Shown in pieces: positions 45,872 to 56,491 of a stretch of DNA of 64,000 nt (positions are counted from its first letter, which is position 1; every line of letters begins with the position of its first letter). The notes beneath the pieces were generated by a model. It did no database searches. It was not told the DNA's origin and worked only from the letters and a program-made list of their open reading frames with translations. The stretch comes from Alphaproteobacteria bacterium (GTDB lineage: Bacteria; Pseudomonadota; Alphaproteobacteria; Micropepsales; Micropepsaceae), in NCBI GenBank assembly GCA_015654635.1, contig JAATGP010000020.1:62001-126000 (forward strand). The letters are read 5' to 3'. The position numbers were made by a program, and so were the translations under genes.

Positions 45872-47032
45872 ATGCACTGGGCCTATCTCGATAACAACGC
45901 CACCACGCGGACCGATCCGGAAGTCGTTGCTACGATGTTGCCGTTCTTCAGCCAGAGCTTCGGCAATCCCTCTTCCGCACACGATTTCGGCCATGCCGCG
46001 GGGGCGGCAGTGGGTTATGCGCGGCGGCAAGTGCAGGCCTTACTCGGCGCCGAGCACGAGGCGGAAATCGTTTTTACCGCGAGTGCAACCGAAGCCAACA
46101 ATGCGGCGCTGCTGCAAGCCTTGCGGCGCGAGGAACGGGGTGAGGTGATCGTCTCAGCGGTCGAGCATCCGGCGATATTGGCCGTGGTGGCGGATCAGGA
46201 AAAGCATCACGGCATGGTGGTGCACCGCATCGGTGTCGATGGCAGCGGGCGGCTCGATATGAACGGCTATCGCCGCGCGCTCAGCCGCAAAACGGCGCTG
46301 GTCTCGATCATGTGGGCGAATAACGAGACGGGGACAATTTTTCCGGTGCCGGAGCTTGCCGAGATGGCGCACGCGGTAGGCGCACTGTTTCATAGCGATG
46401 CCGTACAGGCAGCGGGCAAAATCGCCATCGATCTGAAAACCACCAAGGTCGATATGCTATCGCTCTCAGCCCATAAGTTTCACGGACCCAAAGGCATTGG
46501 CGCGCTGTATGTGCGCAAAAGCACCAAGTTCCGGGCCTTGCTCAGGGGTGGACGGCAAGAACGCTCACGGCGGGCGGGCACCGAAAATGTGCCCGGTATT
46601 ATCGGCCTCGGCAGGGCCGCGGAACTCGCCCATGCGCGGATGGCAAATGATCCGGTGCGGATAGCGGGTTTGCGCGACCGGTTGGAGCGCTCCATCCTCG
46701 CCACCATCGACGGCTGTTTCGTGCTCGGCGATGCTGCCCATCGCGTGCCGGGCACCGCGGCGCTGGCTTTTGAGGGTGCCGACAGCGAAGAGGTGTTGTT
46801 CCGGCTGAATCAGGCCGGCATCGCGGCGTCCGCCGGATCGGCTTGTGCCTCGGGTAATATCGAGCCCAGTCATGTCTTAAAGGCGATGCGCGTGCCTTAT
46901 GCGGCTGCAATGGGGGCGCTGCGTTTTTCGCTATCGCGCGAGACGACGCCGGACGACATCGACCAGCTACTCACCGTGCTGCCCGAAATCGTGGCCATGT
47001 CGCGTGCCGCTGCCACCCGCGCCGCAGGTTGA
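45872..47032 (+). CDS. nifS: Cysteine desulfurase NifS
   Basis: PLP enzyme of 386 residues that releases sulfur from cysteine for nitrogenase Fe-S clusters. YLDNNATTRTDPEVV at the start, the PLP-Lys in SLSAHKFHGPKGIGALYV, GGRQERSRRAGTENV, and the active Cys loop ASAGSACASGNIEPSHVL. The ATG downstream of the sigma-54 promoter is chosen; longer frames begin upstream of the promoter. draT starts 5 bases after the stop. Confidence 0.95.
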   Translation: MHWAYLDNNATTRTDPEVVATMLPFFSQSFGNPSSAHDFGHAAGAAVGYARRQVQALLGAEHEAEIVFTASATEANNAALLQALRREERGEVIVSAVEHPAILAVVADQEKHHGMVVHRIGVDGSGRLDMNGYRRALSRKTALVSIMWANNETGTIFPVPELAEMAHAVGALFHSDAVQAAGKIAIDLKTTKVDMLSLSAHKFHGPKGIGALYVRKSTKFRALLRGGRQERSRRAGTENVPGIIGLGRAAELAHARMANDPVRIAGLRDRLERSILATIDGCFVLGDAAHRVPGTAALAFEGADSEEVLFRLNQAGIAASAGSACASGNIEPSHVLKAMRVPYAAAMGALRFSLSRETTPDDIDQLLTVLPEIVAMSRAAATRAAG

Positions 47033-47037
47033 GCGCC

Positions 47038-47838
47038 ATGGAGCCCCATCGCGGCCACAGTACCAATCTGGTGGGGGTGCCGACCGGGCTAATCTGCTCG
47101 ACAGCATTCAATGCCTTTCCGGTGCCGCTGCATATCGCCAGCGTGCGCGACAGCAATCGCTCACTGTTCAAGATGCTGGCCGAGGCCGAAGACCCGCTGA
47201 CCGCGGCGGGCATGTTTGAAGCCTACATGGCGACGATGTTCGACCTCGACGATCAGGACCGCGATGGCCGCGGCCCCGCGCGCTTTCGTGCTTCCAGCTA
47301 TCTGCGTCTTTTACGCGGCTGGGGCTATGAGGCCAATTCACCGGAAGGCGCGGTGTTGAAAGGTTGGGTGGAAAGCCGTTTCGGGCTCTTTCCCACCTAT
47401 CATAAAGACGGCATTACGCGCTTCTCGGGACCGGCCTGGATCACGTATATCGAAGAAAAAATGTCGAGCCGCTTTCACTCCAATGCCATCCAAGGCCAGC
47501 TCGATCTGCTTTACGAATTCTGCCAATGGGCGCTGGGGCGTTTTCATTCCGTTGGAAAGAAACACATCACACTGTATCGCGGCACCAACCGTTTCGAAGA
47601 GCAGCAGGTCCTAAGCCGCCCTGACAAGCGGCATGTGGTGGTGCGGCTAAACAGCCTGCTCTCCTTCACCAGCGAACGCGAGATGGCGGAAAGTTTCGGC
47701 GATATCATTTTGGAAGTGGAAGTGCCGACTGTCAAAATTCTCTTCTTCAACGAACTGTTACCGAAGCATGCCCTCAAAGGTGAGGGAGAATATGTGGTGA
47801 TCGGCGGCGATTACGAGGCCAAAGCCCTCTATTATTGA
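47038..47838 (+). CDS. draT: Dinitrogenase reductase ADP-ribosyltransferase DraT
   Basis: 266 residues. Transfers ADP-ribose from NAD to an arginine of NifH (Arg102 in this window's NifH) to switch nitrogenase off under ammonium or dark/energy stress. Family segments seen: HSTNLVGVPTGLICSTAFN, FELDL-like MFDLDDQDRDGRGPARFRAS, ITLYRGTNRFEEQQVL and SLLSFTSEREMAESFGD. ATG 5 bases after nifS; stop overlaps the draG start (TGATG). Confidence 0.94.
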   Translation: MEPHRGHSTNLVGVPTGLICSTAFNAFPVPLHIASVRDSNRSLFKMLAEAEDPLTAAGMFEAYMATMFDLDDQDRDGRGPARFRASSYLRLLRGWGYEANSPEGAVLKGWVESRFGLFPTYHKDGITRFSGPAWITYIEEKMSSRFHSNAIQGQLDLLYEFCQWALGRFHSVGKKHITLYRGTNRFEEQQVLSRPDKRHVVVRLNSLLSFTSEREMAESFGDIILEVEVPTVKILFFNELLPKHALKGEGEYVVIGGDYEAKALYY

Positions 47839-48764
47839 TGATGCTCGATGACAAAATCCTGCTGGATCGCGCGCTGGGCGCCTATATGGGCCTCGCGGTG
47901 GGCGATGCGCTGGGCGCCACCGTCGAGTTCATGACGCAGCGTGAAATCGCCGCCAAATATGGCGTGCACAACAAGATCATCGGCGGCGGCTGGCTGAAGC
48001 TGAAGCCGGGGCAGGTGACGGACGACACCGCCATGTCGCTGGCATTAGGCCGCGCGTTTCTCAGCGCGCAAGGCTTCGATCTGAAAACAGTGTGCGAGGC
48101 CTTTGCGGAATGGTTCCAGACGCGGCCAGTCGATATCGGCAACACCTGTCGGCGCGGTATCAGCCGTTATTTGCACGAAGGCACGATGACCAAGGATTAT
48201 GCCGATGGTGATGCGGGCAACGGCGCCTGCATGCGGACCTTGCCGGTGGCGTTGGCCAGTCTGGGCGCGCCCGACGATTTTGCCCGCTGGACTATCGGGC
48301 AGTGTCACATCACCCACAATCATCCACTTTCGGACGATGCCACGCTGGCCATCGGCGCCATGGTGCAGGCGCTGCTCTCAGGCGGCGGTGTGAAGGCGGT
48401 ACGGGCGCTTGCCAATGATCTCACCGACAAGCACCACAATTTCCGCTTTGTTCCGTTCCATTCGACCTCATCGCCTTACATTGTCGATACGATCCAGACC
48501 GTGCTGCATTGCTATTTTGGCACGGACAATTTTCGCTCATGCTTGGTAGAGGTGGTCAACCATGGCGGCGATGCCGACACCACCGGCGCCATTGCCGGTA
48601 TGCTGGCCGGCGCGACCTATGGTGCGGCAGACATTCCCGAGGAGTGGCAGAGAAAACTCGACCCCAAAATCACCGCCGAAATTCGCAGTCAAGTACCCGC
48701 ATTGCTGTCCATCGCGAAGGGGCGAGGCGGCTCTACCCCTCCAACCGTCTTGCCTCCACGCTGA
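47838..48764 (+). CDS. draG: ADP-ribosyl-dinitrogenase reductase hydrolase DraG
   Basis: 308 residues. Removes ADP-ribose from NifH and restores activity. The di-manganese ADP-ribosylglycohydrolase motifs are present: GLAVGDALGATVEFM, QVTDDTAMSLALG, and VNHGGDADTTGAIAGML. Starts at the ATG overlapping the draT stop. The 3' end overlaps the end of the convergent nifT by 32 bases. DraT and DraG as a pair behind nifS is a less usual location; in Rhodospirillum they sit next to nifH. Confidence 0.94.
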   Translation: MMLDDKILLDRALGAYMGLAVGDALGATVEFMTQREIAAKYGVHNKIIGGGWLKLKPGQVTDDTAMSLALGRAFLSAQGFDLKTVCEAFAEWFQTRPVDIGNTCRRGISRYLHEGTMTKDYADGDAGNGACMRTLPVALASLGAPDDFARWTIGQCHITHNHPLSDDATLAIGAMVQALLSGGGVKAVRALANDLTDKHHNFRFVPFHSTSSPYIVDTIQTVLHCYFGTDNFRSCLVEVVNHGGDADTTGAIAGMLAGATYGAADIPEEWQRKLDPKITAEIRSQVPALLSIAKGRGGSTPPTVLPPR

Positions 48765-48939
48765 TCGGCAGGCGCGTCTCGGCAGGCATGTCGGGAAGTT
48801 GGAAGATCCAGCCGTTGCCGAGCGTTACCTTGCCGCCCCACAGTCCTGGCTGTTCCTGTTCGATGACCTTTTCTTCAAGATCTTTTTTTGCGACGTAGAC
48901 GGTGAGCTGCTCGCCCGCCTTGCGCAAGGTGATTTTCAT
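48733..48939 (-). CDS. nifT: NifT/FixU
   Basis: 68 residues with the family start MKITLRKAGEQLTVYVAKKD, VTLGNGWIFQLPDMP and the LPISVEARRL end. Its exact function is unknown; it goes with nif clusters. Start overlaps the nifZ stop by 4 bases. Confidence 0.93.
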   Translation of the reverse strand: MKITLRKAGEQLTVYVAKKDLEEKVIEQEQPGLWGGKVTLGNGWIFQLPDMPAETRLPISVEARRLEG

Positions 48940-49208
48940 CGGGCAGCCTCGATCATATCCAACTCCTTGGCGCGCATGCCGATGACAAGACGCTGCTCCA
49001 GAAAGTCCACTTCATAAATATAATAGCGCTGCAGGAAGCTGCCGACGCCGCGCACATAGCCGACTTCGCCCGCCTCGATTAGGGGATCACCGATGCGCTT
49101 GCCCATATAGCTGCCGTCGTTGCGGATGAGGGTTTTGGCCCGCACCTTGTCACCGGCAGCAAAGACGGGAGCGAAGGCCAGCTCGACGATATCGCCGTCG
49201 CCCTTCAT
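48936..49208 (-). CDS. nifZ: NifZ, P-cluster maturation factor
   Basis: 90 residues. Contains the NifZ core FAAGDKVRAKTLIRNDGSYM, EAGEVGYVRGVGSFLQRYYI and the VDFLEQRLVIGMRAKEL end. Known relatives help form P-clusters in NifDK. The ATG overlapping the ferredoxin stop (ATGA) is chosen over a longer frame inside that gene. Confidence 0.93.
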   Translation of the reverse strand: MKGDGDIVELAFAPVFAAGDKVRAKTLIRNDGSYMGKRIGDPLIEAGEVGYVRGVGSFLQRYYIYEVDFLEQRLVIGMRAKELDMIEAAR

Positions 49209-49405
49209 CAGAACGCCATGACGCAGGTTTTGGGCACCGGGCAGGCGGCAACGCATTGCGGGGTATCAAAGAAGCCGGCACATTCGGTGCATTTCTTAGC
49301 ATCAATCGCGAAGACGCCGCCTTTTTCCTTGATTGCTTTGTTCGGGCATTCGAACTCGCACGCGCCGCAGCCGGTGCAGTTCTTTTCGACAATCCTGTAA
49401 GCCAT
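49208..49405 (-). CDS. Ferredoxin 2[4Fe-4S], nif-associated
   Basis: 65 residues with two cluster sites: [16 protein letters not shown] and C-X2-C-X8-C-X3-C ([18 protein letters not shown]). The long spacing in the second site is typical of nif-linked ferredoxins that accompany nifB. Possible electron donor to NifB or nitrogenase. Starts [12 protein letters not shown], 19 bases after nifB. Confidence 0.93.
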   Translation of the reverse strand: MAYRIVEKNCTGCGACEFECPNKAIKEKGGVFAIDAKKCTECAGFFDTPQCVAACPVPKTCVMAF

Positions 49406-49424
49406 ATCTATTCCTCGTGGTGAA

Positions 49425-50906
49425 TTAAGCGCTTGCTGCGACCGAACCGGTGGCATTCCGGTTCGCGTACCAGATGATGGCGGAGGCTTCGATGTATTCG
49501 AAGGCATAGTGATCGGTAGCAATGATGCCCATCTCGGCCAGACGTGCTTTCGGTTTGTCGCCAATCTTGGCGCAGAGCACGGCAGAAACGCCTTCCAGCG
49601 CCGCCAGTGTGGTCGCCATGGCATCGCTGTCATCCGTGCCGCCGACGCAGTATTTATCCGTGCGGCGATGGGAAACGAATTTCGCTCCCCCGGAGGTCAC
49701 TTCAAAAATCTGAAATTCTGTGGCGTGGCCAAAGTGCTGGTTGATGCGGCCGCCCCCCTTGGTCGCAATGGCGACCAGCAAGGGCGTTTCCTCTATTCTT
49801 TCTGGCATCTGTGCCATTTCTTTCGCCTTTTGCCGGTCGGTGCGTTCTTGGCTGACCACTTCCAAATACATCTCGCGTTTCTTGGGATCGTAGGGTCTGG
49901 TCTCGGTCAGCCTGTCGAGGCTGAACTCGGTACCGCGGTCTTCGCCCAGTAGTCCCACAGCATCGGCGCGGCATTGGCGGCAATGACGCATCAGCTTGGC
50001 ATCGCCGCCCAGACTGTCCTGTACCGCCCGCAATTCGTTCGGTGTCGGCCCGCGCCGGCCAGTGAGGCCAAAATGGGTGCCATGGGCGGGATCGGAAATC
50101 AGCGGCATGATATTGTGCAGGAAGGCGCCGCGCGACCGCACCGCTTTGTTCACCTCCACGAGGTGCTTATCGTTGATGCCGGGGATCAGCACCGAATTGA
50201 CCTTGACCAGAATGCCTTTGGCGGTGAGCGCCTCCAGCCCTTCCATCTGCCGCTCGTGCAGGATGGTGGCGGCTTCCAGCCCTTCCCAGCGCCTATGGCG
50301 GAAGAAAATCCAGGGATAGATTTGCGCGCCAATTGTGGGGTCCACCATATTGATGGTGATGGTAACGTGGTCGACGCCCATCGCTGCGATCTGCTCGACA
50401 TGATCGGGCAAGGCCAAGCCATTGGTGGAGAGGCACAGCTTGACGTGGGGCAGGGCGGCATGGATCAAGTCAAAGGTGTGGAAAGTCTTGGGTGCATTGG
50501 CCAACGCATCGCCAGGTCCGGCAATACCGACCACTGAAAGCTGTGGCACTTCTGCCGCTACGGCCATCACTTTGCGGGCCGCTTGTTCAGCGGAAAGCTT
50601 CTCGCTGACCACGCCGGGGCGGCTTTCATTCGAGCAATCGTATTTGCGGTTGCAGTAGTGGCATTGGATGTTGCAAGCGGGCGCCACCGCCACATGCATG
50701 CGGGCAAAATAGTGATGCGCGTCTTCGCTGTAGCAGGGATGATCTTGAATTTTGTTCCAGACGGCTTCCGGCAAATCATCTTGTCCGGCTGAGCTGCCGC
50801 ACGACGTCGTTTTACCACCCGTCTTTGCCGAACAGCCGCTGAGGCGCGGCTTGGTGGAATCGACGCGCATGATGCTGGACAAGGGCACGATTTTATTCTC
50901 TGGCAT
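49425..50906 (-). CDS. nifB: NifB, radical SAM FeMo-cofactor core synthase
   Basis: 493 residues. Builds the [8Fe-9S-C] NifB-co using SAM. Radical SAM site C-X3-C-X2-C in [17 protein letters not shown] near residue 80; later Cys pair [12 protein letters not shown]-terminal NifX-like domain from about residue 385 ([20 protein letters not shown]). First gene of the minus-strand operon nifB-fdx-nifZ-nifT, divergent from nifH, with a sigma-54 promoter upstream. Confidence 0.96.
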   Translation of the reverse strand: MPENKIVPLSSIMRVDSTKPRLSGCSAKTGGKTTSCGSSAGQDDLPEAVWNKIQDHPCYSEDAHHYFARMHVAVAPACNIQCHYCNRKYDCSNESRPGVVSEKLSAEQAARKVMAVAAEVPQLSVVGIAGPGDALANAPKTFHTFDLIHAALPHVKLCLSTNGLALPDHVEQIAAMGVDHVTITINMVDPTIGAQIYPWIFFRHRRWEGLEAATILHERQMEGLEALTAKGILVKVNSVLIPGINDKHLVEVNKAVRSRGAFLHNIMPLISDPAHGTHFGLTGRRGPTPNELRAVQDSLGGDAKLMRHCRQCRADAVGLLGEDRGTEFSLDRLTETRPYDPKKREMYLEVVSQERTDRQKAKEMAQMPERIEETPLLVAIATKGGGRINQHFGHATEFQIFEVTSGGAKFVSHRRTDKYCVGGTDDSDAMATTLAALEGVSAVLCAKIGDKPKARLAEMGIIATDHYAFEYIEASAIIWYANRNATGSVAASA

Positions 50907-50908
50907 AG

Positions 50909-52093
<1,185 letters not shown>

Positions 52094-52121
52094 GCCGTGA
52101 CGCGCCCACCAGGAGAACATT

Positions 52122-53570
52122 ATGGACGCAGAATTAAAGGCTGCGCGTAAGCAGCTTGTTGCCGACGTCTTGTCCGAGTACCCCGAAAAAACGGCCAAGA
52201 AGCGTGCCAAACACATCAACGTCTACGACGAAGGCAATTCCGATTGCGGCGTCAAATCCAACATCAAATCCATTCCGGGTGTGATGACGGTGCGCGGCTG
52301 CGCTTATGCCGGCGCTAAGGGTGTGGTCTGGGGACCGATCAAAGACATGGTTCATATCAGCCACGGCCCCGTCGGCTGCGGTCAATATTCCTGGGCGCAG
52401 CGCCGCAACTACGTCAGTGATGGAGTCACGGGTGTCACAAGTTGGGTGACCATGCAGGTGACCAGCGACTTTCAGGAAAAGGACATCGTCTTCGGCGGCG
52501 ACAAGAAGCTGGTCAAGGTGATCAACGAAATCGAGTCCCTTTTCCCGCTCAACAAGGGTATCTCGATCATGAGCGAATGCCCTGTTGGTCTTATCGGTGA
52601 CGATATCGAAGCGGTATCGAAGAAGGTGACCAAGGAGATTGGCAAGGTCATCGCACCGGTGCGCTGCGAAGGGTTCCGCGGGGTGTCGCAATCGCTCGGC
52701 CACCACATCGCCAACGACGTCATGCGCGATTATATTGTCGACAGGGCTCCGCCCGCACCGGAGGCATGGGTCTCAACACCTTATGATGTGCTGATCGTTG
52801 GTGACTACAATATCGGCGGCGACGCTTGGTCGAGCCGCATCCTGCTCGAAGAAATGGGTTTACGCGTCATCGGTCAATGGTCGGGCGATGGATCGGTCGG
52901 CGAGATCGAAAATGGTCCCCGCGCCAAACTGAACTTGATCCACTGCTACCGCTCGATGAACTACATCTGCCGGCATATGGAAGAAAAATACGGTATTCCA
53001 TGGATCGAGTATAACTTCTTCGGACCGTCGCAAATCGCCAAATCGTTGCGCGCCATTGCGGCTTTGTTCGACGAGAAAATTCAGGACGGTGCGGAAAGAG
53101 TTATCGCAAAATATCAGTCATTGGTTGAAGGCATTCTGGCGAAATACAAACCGCGCCTCGCGGGCAAAAAGATCATGCTCTATGTCGGCGGCTTGCGTCC
53201 GCGCCACGTCTCCGATGCCTATGGCGATCTCGGCATGGAAGTGACGGCAACCGGCTATGAATTCGCCCATAGCGACGATTACCAGCGCACCACCGAGTAC
53301 ATTAAGGACGGTACATTGGTGTACGACGACGCGAGCGAATTCGAACTCGAGCATTTCGTCAAGACGTTGCGCCCCGATCTTGTCGGCTCCGGCATCAAAG
53401 AAAAATACGGCACTCAGAAGATGGGTGTTCCCTTCCGCCAAATGCATTCCTGGGACTATTCCGGGCCCTATCACGGCTATGACGGTTTTGCCATCTTCGC
53501 CCGCGACATGGATTTGGCCGTCAACAATCCCGTCTGGAAGATGCACAAGGCGCCGTGGGGTGAGGAGTAG
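52122..53570 (+). CDS. nifD: Nitrogenase MoFe protein alpha chain NifD
   Basis: 482 residues. P-cluster ligands in [21 protein letters not shown] and [11 protein letters not shown]; FeMo-cofactor Cys in [14 protein letters not shown] and His in [14 protein letters not shown]. This is the molybdenum type by motif and by association with nifQ, nifE and nifN. nifK follows after 3 bases. Confidence 0.98.
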   Translation: MDAELKAARKQLVADVLSEYPEKTAKKRAKHINVYDEGNSDCGVKSNIKSIPGVMTVRGCAYAGAKGVVWGPIKDMVHISHGPVGCGQYSWAQRRNYVSDGVTGVTSWVTMQVTSDFQEKDIVFGGDKKLVKVINEIESLFPLNKGISIMSECPVGLIGDDIEAVSKKVTKEIGKVIAPVRCEGFRGVSQSLGHHIANDVMRDYIVDRAPPAPEAWVSTPYDVLIVGDYNIGGDAWSSRILLEEMGLRVIGQWSGDGSVGEIENGPRAKLNLIHCYRSMNYICRHMEEKYGIPWIEYNFFGPSQIAKSLRAIAALFDEKIQDGAERVIAKYQSLVEGILAKYKPRLAGKKIMLYVGGLRPRHVSDAYGDLGMEVTATGYEFAHSDDYQRTTEYIKDGTLVYDDASEFELEHFVKTLRPDLVGSGIKEKYGTQKMGVPFRQMHSWDYSGPYHGYDGFAIFARDMDLAVNNPVWKMHKAPWGEE

Positions 53571-53573
53571 ATC

Positions 53574-55103
53574 ATGCCGCAGACAGTCGACAACATCAAA
53601 GACCACGCCTCGCTTTTCAACGAGCCCGAATATCAGGCGCTGTTTGAACGCAAAAAAGAATTCGAATGCGGCTCCAGTCCGGCAGAGATTGCCAAACAGG
53701 CGGCCTATATTAACACCTGGGAATACCGCGAAAAAAATCTGGCGCGCGAGGCTCTCACGGTCAATCCAGCCAAGGCCTGTCAGCCGCTTGGCGCCTTGTT
53801 TGCTTCCGTCGGCTTCGAGAAAACACTGGCTTTCAATCACGGCAGTCAGGGCTGTACGGCCTATTTCCGCTCGCATCTGGCGCGCCATTTTAAGGAGCCT
53901 TGCGCGGCCGTCTCGACCTCGATGACGGAAGATGCGGCCGTTTTCGGTGGCATGAACAATCTGATCGACGGGCTTCAGAACGCCTACACGGTCTATAAAC
54001 CGAAGATGATCGCGATTTCGACCACTTGCATCGCCGAAGTGATCGGCGACGATCTGACGGCGTTTATCCAGAACGCGCGGGCGAAGGGCTCGGTCCCGGC
54101 GGACTTCCCTATTGTGAAAGCCAACACGCCCTCCTTCGTCGGCAGCCATATCAACGGCTATGACGTTTTGATCAAAGGTGTGCTGATCAATTTCTGGGAA
54201 GGCAAGAGCCGCAGTGAAGTCACCGAGAAGATCAATATCATTCCGGGCTTCGACGGCTTTGCAGTCGGCAACAATCGCGAACTAAAGCGCATCTTCGGCG
54301 AATTCGGTGTCGATCTCACGATTATTTCGGACGTCTCCGATCAGTTCGACACGCCCACCGATGGCGAATATCGCATGTTCGACGGCGGTACCACCATTGC
54401 CGAGGTCGAAGGCGCCATCAATGCCAAGGGCACCATCGCGATGCAGAAATATTGCAGCGACAAGACTCTGGAAGTTGTCGGCGCCACGGGCCAGCCCACC
54501 GCCGCTTTCCATTATCCGATGGGGCTGAAAGCGACCGACGATCTTCTCATGAAGATCAGTGAGCTTACCGGCAAATCCATTCCGAAATCTTTGGAAAAAG
54601 AACGCGGGCGCCTCGTCGATGCTATGGCGGATTCATCCAACTGGCTGCATGGCAAAAGCTATGCGATCTTCGGTGACCCAGATTTCGTCTATGGTATGAC
54701 GCAATTCCTGCTGGAAACCGGCGGAGAGCCGGTGCATCTGCTAGCCACCAATGGTGGCAAGGAATGGGAAGCTGAGATGAAGGCCTTGCTTGCTACGAGC
54801 CCCTATGGCGCCAAGGCGCAAGTGTGGCCCGGCAAGGATCTATGGGCGCTGCGCTCGCTGCTCGCCACCGAACCCAGCGATTTCCTGATCGGCTCATCTT
54901 ACGGCAAATATCTGGAGCGCGATCTGGGCATTCCGTTGATCCGGCTGACCTTCCCGATTTTCGACCGTCATCATCATCACCGTTTCCCGACTTGGGGCTA
55001 CCAGGGCAGTCTGCGCGTGTTGGTGACGGTGCTCGACAAGATCCTGGATGTTCTGGATATGCAGACGGCCAAGACGGGAATCTCCTTCGATCTCGTACGC
55101 TGA
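53574..55103 (+). CDS. nifK: Nitrogenase MoFe protein beta chain NifK
   Basis: 509 residues. P-cluster cysteines in KACQPLGALF, HGSQGCTAYFRSHL and STTCIAEVIGDD. N-terminal extension EPEYQALFERKKEFECGS is normal for NifK. nifE begins 7 bases later. Confidence 0.98.
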   Translation: MPQTVDNIKDHASLFNEPEYQALFERKKEFECGSSPAEIAKQAAYINTWEYREKNLAREALTVNPAKACQPLGALFASVGFEKTLAFNHGSQGCTAYFRSHLARHFKEPCAAVSTSMTEDAAVFGGMNNLIDGLQNAYTVYKPKMIAISTTCIAEVIGDDLTAFIQNARAKGSVPADFPIVKANTPSFVGSHINGYDVLIKGVLINFWEGKSRSEVTEKINIIPGFDGFAVGNNRELKRIFGEFGVDLTIISDVSDQFDTPTDGEYRMFDGGTTIAEVEGAINAKGTIAMQKYCSDKTLEVVGATGQPTAAFHYPMGLKATDDLLMKISELTGKSIPKSLEKERGRLVDAMADSSNWLHGKSYAIFGDPDFVYGMTQFLLETGGEPVHLLATNGGKEWEAEMKALLATSPYGAKAQVWPGKDLWALRSLLATEPSDFLIGSSYGKYLERDLGIPLIRLTFPIFDRHHHHRFPTWGYQGSLRVLVTVLDKILDVLDMQTAKTGISFDLVR

Positions 55104-55110
55104 GTGAGCG

Positions 55111-56490
55111 ATGTCCCAGCACAAGCACCAAGATCTCTTCGACGAGCCGGCTTGTGCCAAGAATCGGGACAAGGACGATAAGGCGCGCAAGAAGGGCTGT
55201 GGCGGCAAGTCACTGACGCCAGGAAACGCGGCGGGCGGCTGTGCCTTCGACGGTGCCAAGATCGTTCTGCAACCGATCACCGATGCGGCCCATCTTGTCC
55301 ATGGGCCCATCGCCTGCGAGGGCAATAGCTGGGATAGCCGCCACGCTCTCTCCTCGGGACCGCAGCTTTACCGCACCGGTTTCACCACCGATATTGGTGA
55401 GATGGATGTGATCTATGGCGGTGAGAAGCGGCTGTTCCGCGCCATCAAAGAAATCATCAGCCGCTTTTCGCCGCCCGCGGTGTTTGTCTATCAGACCTGC
55501 GTCACCGCCATGATCGGCGATGACATCGAAATGGTTTGCAAAGTGGCGAGTGAGCGCTTTGGCCTGCCGGTGATCCCGGTCAATGCGCCGGGCTTTGCGG
55601 GCAAGAAAAATCTCGGCACCAAACTCGCGGGCGAAGCACTGCTGAAATACGTCATCGGCACCGAGGAGCCTGAGTTTACCACCCCCACCGACATTAATCT
55701 GCTCGGGGAATACAATGTCTCGGGGGATTTGTGGGCTGTGACGCCTTTATTTCAGCGCCTCGGCATTCGCCTGGTTACCTCCATCACTGGCGACGCCCGC
55801 TATCATCAAGTGACCAAGGCCCATCGCGCCCGTGTCAACATGATGGTGTGCAGCCAGGCCCTCATCAATGTCGCGCGCAAAATGGAAGAACGCTGGGGCA
55901 TTCCCTATTTCGAAGGCTCGTTTTATGGCGTGGAAGCGACGGGCACCTCCTTGCGCACCATTGCCAAGATGCTGGTGGAGCGCGGCGCCGAGGCCGATCT
56001 GATCGGCCGCACGGAAGCCTTGATCGCTGAGGAAGAAGCGCGTGTGGCGACTGCGCTGGTGCCAATCCTGCCGGCGCTGAAGGGAAAAAAAGTTCTGCTT
56101 TACACCGGCGGCGTGAAATCCTGGTCGATGATTTCGGCTCTGCATTACGCCGGGATGATCGTGATCGGTTCCTCGACGCGCAAAGCGACCAAGGAGGACA
56201 AAGTTCGCGCCGAAGCGCTGATGGGCGAGGAGGGCGAGACCATCGATAACTTGCCGCAGCGCGATATGTACCGCAAGCTGAAGAATCGTGAGGCGGACAT
56301 CATGCTCTCCGGCGGGCGCACACAATTTGTGGCGCTGAAGGCGGTGACGCCCTGGCTCGACAGCAATCAGGAACGTCACAACGCTTACGCCGGTTACGAC
56401 GGCACTATCACACTCCTGCGCGAAATTCATAAGGCGCTGACCAATCCCGTCTTCGCGCAGGTGTGCACGCCCGCGCCGTGGGAGATGTAG
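55111..56490 (+). CDS. nifE: NifE, FeMo-cofactor scaffold
   Basis: 459 residues. With NifN forms the scaffold on which NifB-co matures. NifD-like ligand positions are partly kept (GGCAFDGAKI, HGPIACEGNSWDSR, QTCVTAMIGDDIE). The N-terminal 35 residues are charged and Cys-containing. nifN starts one base after the stop. Confidence 0.96.
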   Translation: MSQHKHQDLFDEPACAKNRDKDDKARKKGCGGKSLTPGNAAGGCAFDGAKIVLQPITDAAHLVHGPIACEGNSWDSRHALSSGPQLYRTGFTTDIGEMDVIYGGEKRLFRAIKEIISRFSPPAVFVYQTCVTAMIGDDIEMVCKVASERFGLPVIPVNAPGFAGKKNLGTKLAGEALLKYVIGTEEPEFTTPTDINLLGEYNVSGDLWAVTPLFQRLGIRLVTSITGDARYHQVTKAHRARVNMMVCSQALINVARKMEERWGIPYFEGSFYGVEATGTSLRTIAKMLVERGAEADLIGRTEALIAEEEARVATALVPILPALKGKKVLLYTGGVKSWSMISALHYAGMIVIGSSTRKATKEDKVRAEALMGEEGETIDNLPQRDMYRKLKNREADIMLSGGRTQFVALKAVTPWLDSNQERHNAYAGYDGTITLLREIHKALTNPVFAQVCTPAPWEM

Positions 56491-56491
56491 A

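Noticed and set aside
49208..49633. Extended ferredoxin reading frame
   Set aside because: The extra N-terminal 76 codons lie within nifB in another frame and lack similarity to ferredoxins; the ATG after nifB fits.
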